In this document: positions 5,091 through 8,675 of the stretch, piece after piece | Layout: the number at the start of each line of letters is the position of its first letter | How positions within the stretch are numbered: position 1 is the stretch's first letter | NCBI GenBank assembly: GCA_947177115.1 | Contig: CAMWTG010000100.1 | Location: 1 to 8,675 of the forward strand | DNA: 8,675 bases | Source of the DNA: an uncultured Clostridia bacterium | Lineage (GTDB): Bacteria; Bacillota; Clostridia; Oscillospirales; Oscillospiraceae | Direction of reading: 5' to 3' | Translations under genes and position numbers: made by a program | The notes under the pieces: model-generated | The model's input: only the letters and a program-made list of their open reading frames with translations | The model's database searches: none | Told to the model about the DNA's origin: nothing

Positions 5091-6974
5091 ATGGATTACG
5101 CGAAAGTCGCCCAACAGATCTATGAGAAGGTGGGGAAGCGGGAAAACCTCGTCTCCGCCGCCCACTGCGCGACCCGCCTCCGGCTCGTTCTGGCGGACAA
5201 CGCCAAGTGCGATGCGAAAGCGGTGGAGGAAATCAATGGCGTGAAGGGTGTGTTCAGCGCCTCCGGACAGCTGCAGATTATCCTCGGCACCGGCGTGGTA
5301 AACAAGGTCTACGATGAATTCATCGCCGTCTCCGGCCTTACTGCCGCCAGCAAGGAGGACGTCAAAGCCGCGGCCGCCGCAAAGCAGAACTTTTTCAAGC
5401 GCGCCATCAAGACGCTGGGCGATGTGTTTGTCCCCATTATCCCCGCCATTGTGGCCAGCGGTTTCCTCATGGGGATTATGGAGGCGCTGACCTTTATGGC
5501 CAACAACGGTTTTCTGCATGTAGACACCTCCGGCTCGATCTACGTATTCGCCAATCTTTTCGCCAATACCGCGTATACCTTCTTGCCTATCCTGATCGCC
5601 TTCAGTGCGGCGAAGGCCTTCGGCGGGACGCCCTATCTGGGGGCGGTCACCGGCATGATCATGATCCATCCCAACCTGCAAAATGCGTGGACGGTGGCTA
5701 CGGAGGGCGTTCTGCAAACGCAGAGCGTGTGGTTTGGCCTGTATGAAGTGGACATGGTGGGCTATCAAGGCCACGTTATTCCGGTCATTATCGCCGTCTG
5801 GGTGCTGTGTTTTATTGAAAAGCGCCTGCACAAGATCGTTCCGGCCATGCTGGACCTGTTCGTCACCCCGCTGGTCAGTGTGTTTGTCACAGGCTATCTG
5901 ACGCTTTCCATCATCGGGCCAGTCTTTGTCGCCGTAGAAAATGCGGTCATCAACGGCATTCAGGTCCTGCTGACCCTGCCTCTGGGCATCGGAAGTCTGA
6001 TCATGGGCGGTCTTTACTCCACCACCGTGGTAGCCGGCATCCATCATATGTATACCGTGATCGATGTGGGCCAGATCGCCAAATACGGATTTACCTATTG
6101 GCTGCCCCTGGCCTCCGCCGCCAACATTGCCCAAGGCGCGGCCACGCTGGCGGTCGGCCTGAAGGCCAGGAATGCCAAGACCAAGTCTGTGGCGCTCCCC
6201 TCCGCCCTTTCCTGCTTCATGGGCATCACCGAGCCCGCTATTTTCGGTGTGAACCTGCGTTACTTCAAACCCTTTGTCTGTGGCGCCATTGGCGGGGCGG
6301 CGGGCGCCATGTACGCGTCCCTGGTTGGTCTGGGCGCCAACAGCACCGGTGTGACCGGTATTTTTGGCCTGCTGCTGTGCCTCCATGATCCCATTCACTA
6401 CATTATCATGTTCGCGGTTTCCACTGCGGTGGCCTTTATCCTGACCTGGATGTTCGGCTATAAAGAAGAGGCGCCCGCCAAGGAAACCTCCGCTGCGCCC
6501 GCCCAGTCCGTTCCTGCAGCCGCCTGCCAGCCCGGTGCAGTCTACGCTCCTGTTTCCGGCAGCGTGATCCCCTCCGGGGAAATTCCCGATGACACCTTTG
6601 CCGCCGGCATCCTGGGCCGGGGCGTAGGCATCCGGCCCGCGGACGGCGTGGTGGTAGCGCCCTTTGACGGAGAGATCTCTTCCGTGACGGAGACCAGGCA
6701 CGCGGTGGGCATTTCCTCTCCCGATGGCATGGAGCTGTTGATCCATGTGGGCGTGGACACGGTGGCGATGAACGGCGATGGTTTCCAGTGTCTGGTCCGG
6801 GAGGGGCAGCAGGTGAAGGCCGGCGACCGCCTCATCCTCTTCGACCGGGATAAAATTGCCGCAGCAGGCCACCCTGATATCGTTGTGGTACTGGTGACGA
6901 ACTCCGATGACTACGAGGACCTGACCATTCAGACCGGAAACTGCCGGACGCTGGATAAAGTGATTCAGATCTGA
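5091..6974 (+). CDS. scrA: PTS sucrose-type permease, EIIBCA fusion
   Basis: Imports and phosphorylates its sugar at the membrane using phosphate from HPr. The single 627-residue chain has EIIB (about 5-85) with phospho-cysteine C26 in HCATRLRL. The EIIC membrane domain (about 105-455) carries FVPIIPAIVASGFLMGIM, GMIMIHPNLQNAWTVATEG, YQGHVIPVIIAVW, IHHMYTVID and the GITEPAIFGVN motif (378-388). An Ala/Pro-rich linker (about 459-490) leads to an EIIA-Glc type domain with conserved H537 and active-site H552 in LLIHVGVDTV. All three phosphotransfer modules are complete. The NPxLQNAWTVATEG and YQGHVIP stretches resemble sucrose permeases (ScrA) more than beta-glucoside or trehalose ones, and the neighbouring fructokinase supports sucrose. 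The start has AAGGAAGG ten bases upstream. It is the first gene of the operon, under two probable ScrR operators, with 40 bases to scrK. The PTS class is certain; sucrose specificity is a strong inference. Confidence 0.92.
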   Translation: MDYAKVAQQIYEKVGKRENLVSAAHCATRLRLVLADNAKCDAKAVEEINGVKGVFSASGQLQIILGTGVVNKVYDEFIAVSGLTAASKEDVKAAAAAKQNFFKRAIKTLGDVFVPIIPAIVASGFLMGIMEALTFMANNGFLHVDTSGSIYVFANLFANTAYTFLPILIAFSAAKAFGGTPYLGAVTGMIMIHPNLQNAWTVATEGVLQTQSVWFGLYEVDMVGYQGHVIPVIIAVWVLCFIEKRLHKIVPAMLDLFVTPLVSVFVTGYLTLSIIGPVFVAVENAVINGIQVLLTLPLGIGSLIMGGLYSTTVVAGIHHMYTVIDVGQIAKYGFTYWLPLASAANIAQGAATLAVGLKARNAKTKSVALPSALSCFMGITEPAIFGVNLRYFKPFVCGAIGGAAGAMYASLVGLGANSTGVTGIFGLLLCLHDPIHYIIMFAVSTAVAFILTWMFGYKEEAPAKETSAAPAQSVPAAACQPGAVYAPVSGSVIPSGEIPDDTFAAGILGRGVGIRPADGVVVAPFDGEISSVTETRHAVGISSPDGMELLIHVGVDTVAMNGDGFQCLVREGQQVKAGDRLILFDRDKIAAAGHPDIVVVLVTNSDDYEDLTIQTGNCRTLDKVIQI

Positions 6975-7014
6975 TGGAACATCCGTATCTTATTGCTTGA
7001 CAGAGAGGTTTCTT

Positions 7015-7959
7015 ATGCAAGATATTACTGCCATTGGCGAAATACTGATCGATTTGACCCAGACCGGCGTCAGCGAAACCGGCGTTCCCCTCTACGCGGC
7101 CAATCCCGGCGGCGCGCCCGCCAATGTTGTGGTGGCTGCGGCGCGGCTGGGCAGTAAGACCGCTTTCATTGGAAAAGTGGGCAATGACGGCTTTGGCGCG
7201 TACCTGCGCCGCGTGCTGGAGGATAACGGCGTGGACGCGTCCGGCGTGCAGGCAGGGGAGGAGCCGACCACAATGGCCGTTGTTTCCATAGACGAGGCCG
7301 GGGAACGGAGTTTCCGGTTCCTGCGGGGCGCGGACTGCGAGATGACGCCGGAGGACGTGGACGAAGCGCTGGCCCGGAACAGCCGCATCCTCCACTTCGG
7401 TTCCGTCAGCCTGACCCGGGGAGTGGCCCGCAGCGCAACCATCTTCACCGCCCGGGCCGCCCACAGGGCGGGCGTCCTGGTCAGCTACGATCCCAACTAC
7501 CGTCCGGCTCTGTGGCGGACGATGCGGGACGCGCTGGAGTGGATGACCCTGCCGCTGCCGCTGGTGGATATCATCAAGCTCTCGGAGGAGGAGCTGCCGC
7601 TGCTGACGGATACCGGGGACCTGGAAAAGGGCAGCCGGATTTTGGAGGAAGGCGGCGTAAAGCTGGTTATGATCACGCTGGGGGCCAGAGGCGCGTTCTG
7701 CCGCTGGAAGGGGGAGACCTTCTCCGTTCCGAGCCTACCGGTAAAAGCGGCTGATACCAACGGCGCGGGGGATACCTTCCTGGGGGCCGTGCTCAGCAGG
7801 CTCTGCCGGCGGGGAGAGCGTCCGCTGGAGGGCCTGGAGCGGCCGGAGCTGGAGGATATCCTGCGCTATGCCAACCGGGCCGCGGCCCTGACCTGCTCCC
7901 GGAGCGGAGCCATCCCCGCCATGCCAACCGCGGAGGAATTGGAAGGAGAGCGCATATGA
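7015..7959 (+). CDS. scrK: Fructokinase, PfkB (ribokinase) family
   Basis: A cytosolic ATP-dependent sugar kinase, expected to convert fructose released from sucrose (or its phosphate) into fructose-6-phosphate for glycolysis. From the ATG at 7015 it is 314 residues, a normal length. PfkB signature 1 is seen as NPGGAPANVVVAAARLG (30-46), followed by GKVGNDGFG (53-61). YDPNYRP is at 158-164. Signature 2 is DTNGAGDTF (247-255), with the GAGD anion hole and catalytic base D253. I chose 7015 because AGAGAGG sits six bases before it; an in-frame TTG at 6997 would add six residues but has no ribosome binding site. It lies 40 bases after scrA with no terminator between and overlaps the next gene by ATGA, so it is in the scrA operon. 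Family membership is certain. Fructose as substrate is inferred from motifs and neighbours. Confidence 0.9.
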   Translation: MQDITAIGEILIDLTQTGVSETGVPLYAANPGGAPANVVVAAARLGSKTAFIGKVGNDGFGAYLRRVLEDNGVDASGVQAGEEPTTMAVVSIDEAGERSFRFLRGADCEMTPEDVDEALARNSRILHFGSVSLTRGVARSATIFTARAAHRAGVLVSYDPNYRPALWRTMRDALEWMTLPLPLVDIIKLSEEELPLLTDTGDLEKGSRILEEGGVKLVMITLGARGAFCRWKGETFSVPSLPVKAADTNGAGDTFLGAVLSRLCRRGERPLEGLERPELEDILRYANRAAALTCSRSGAIPAMPTAEELEGERI

Positions 7960-8675
7960 CAAAGGCAAAAGAGACCGTTTTTGACCGCCGGCTGGCGAGG
8001 CATTATGACGAGCTGAAATGGCTTTACTGCGAGCTGTACCACAACGATGCCCAGGCGTTCGATTATTTTCTGGATATGCTCCGCCGCAACTGGAAGGAGC
8101 GCAAGGCGTCTCTCAGGAGGCAGGACGGCAGGCGGGAGGCGGATCCCGGCTGGTACCGCCGCCGGGATATGCTGGGCATGATGCTCTACGTCAATGCCTT
8201 TGCGGGAACGCTGGCGGGCGTTGGGGAAAAACTGTCCTACATCAGGGAATGCGGCGTCAATTACCTCCATCTGATGCCCCTGCTGGAAAGTCCGAAGGGC
8301 CGCAGCGATGGCGGATATGCGGTGTCTGATTTCCGCAGCGTCCAGCCGGAGCTGGGGACCATGGAGGACCTGGAAGCTCTGGCGGACGCCTGCCGGAAGG
8401 ACGGCATCTGTCTGTGTCTGGATTTTGTGATGAACCACACCAGCGAGGAGCACGAGTGGGCGAAAAAGGCGAAAGCCGGGGAGCCGGGATACCGGGAGCG
8501 GTACTTCTTCTATGACAGCTGGGACATCCCGAAGGAGTTTGAGAAGACGGTCCCGCAGGTATTCCCCACCACCGCGCCGGGGAGCTTTACCCAGCTGGAC
8601 AATGGTCAGATCGTCATGACGAACTTTTATCCCTATCAGTGGGACCTAAATTACGCCAATCCCACCGTATTCAAT
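7956..8675 (+). CDS. Amylosucrase-like glycoside hydrolase family 13 enzyme (partial, C-terminus beyond window)
   Basis: The first 240 residues of a GH13 enzyme resembling amylosucrase and sucrose hydrolase (GH13 subfamily 4). These act on sucrose by a retaining mechanism, building alpha-1,4-glucan or hydrolysing it. A helical N-terminal part (1-70) leads into the (beta/alpha)8 barrel with MLYVNAFAGTLAGVGEKL (76-93) and YLHLMPLL (103-110). SDGGYAVSDF (117-126) holds D118. Conserved region I is DFVMNHTSEEHEWA (156-169), with H161. PYQWDLNYANPTVF is at 226-239. The D118-H161 spacing of 43 matches D144-H187 of Neisseria polysaccharea amylosucrase; the N-terminus is about 26 residues shorter. No signal peptide, so cytosolic. 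The catalytic nucleophile and acid lie beyond the window. GGAAGGAG precedes the start, which overlaps the scrK stop as ATGA, suggesting translational coupling. In this operon it replaces the usual GH32 hydrolase and may act on sucrose-6-phosphate (hypothesis). Confidence 0.87.
   Translation, partial: MTKAKETVFDRRLARHYDELKWLYCELYHNDAQAFDYFLDMLRRNWKERKASLRRQDGRREADPGWYRRRDMLGMMLYVNAFAGTLAGVGEKLSYIRECGVNYLHLMPLLESPKGRSDGGYAVSDFRSVQPELGTMEDLEALADACRKDGICLCLDFVMNHTSEEHEWAKKAKAGEPGYRERYFFYDSWDIPKEFEKTVPQVFPTTAPGSFTQLDNGQIVMTNFYPYQWDLNYANPTVFN

Noticed and set aside
4626..6872. A 748-codon open frame on the minus strand across scrR and scrA
   Set aside because: It lies opposite two well-recognised genes, is rich in His/Gly/Arg/Gln as expected for antisense of GC-rich code, and shows no domain I recognise.
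6997..7014. TTG start adding six residues to the fructokinase
   Set aside because: No ribosome binding site in front of it, while AGAGAGG is well placed for the ATG at 7015.
1..8675. CRISPR array, tRNA, phage or defence island beyond hsdM
   Set aside because: No regularly spaced repeats, cloverleaf, integrase, transposase or other defence gene is visible; most of the window is ordinary metabolism and transport.

Overview
The window reads as chromosomal DNA of a GC-rich gut Firmicute in the class Clostridia, most likely the Oscillospiraceae/Ruminococcaceae group (Faecalibacterium, Flavonifractor and Oscillibacter relatives). This is an inference. It rests on the DUF4317 protein, which is mostly found in gut Clostridia, on Shine-Dalgarno-led GC-rich genes with Firmicute-type promoters, and on the double-hairpin 'CCTCTCCC...GGGAGAGG' repeat at the left edge, a type that is very abundant in these genomes.

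Left part (1-2750): a type I restriction-modification methylase subunit (HsdM) runs leftward off the window. Its coding frame passes through the palindromic repeat at 5-55. It is divergently transcribed from a complete DUF4317 gene (1552-2703). The 240-base region between them holds one promoter for each direction and an imperfect inverted repeat. A strong hairpin lacking a U-tract follows the DUF4317 gene.

Middle (2843-3802): a stand-alone CaCA-family Na+/Ca2+ exchanger with both alpha-repeats intact but with substitutions at expected ion-ligand positions.

Right part (3913-8675): a sucrose-utilisation locus. A LacI-family repressor (ScrR-like) has its own promoter, a self-operator and an intrinsic terminator. 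It is followed by a three-gene operon: a sucrose-type PTS EIIBCA permease (scrA), a PfkB-family fructokinase (scrK), and the N-terminal 240 residues of an amylosucrase-like GH13 enzyme overlapping scrK by 4 nt. Three almost identical 12-bp palindromes (GAATACGTATTC type) lie in front of the repressor and the permease and are the probable ScrR operators.

The expected flow is sucrose uptake as sucrose-6-phosphate, cleavage, and phosphorylation of fructose to fructose-6-phosphate. The unusual point is that the cleaving enzyme in the operon is an amylosucrase-like GH13 protein rather than the usual GH32 sucrose-6-phosphate hydrolase. I see no tRNA, rRNA, CRISPR array, insertion sequence or phage gene, and nothing that is convincingly a wholly new system.
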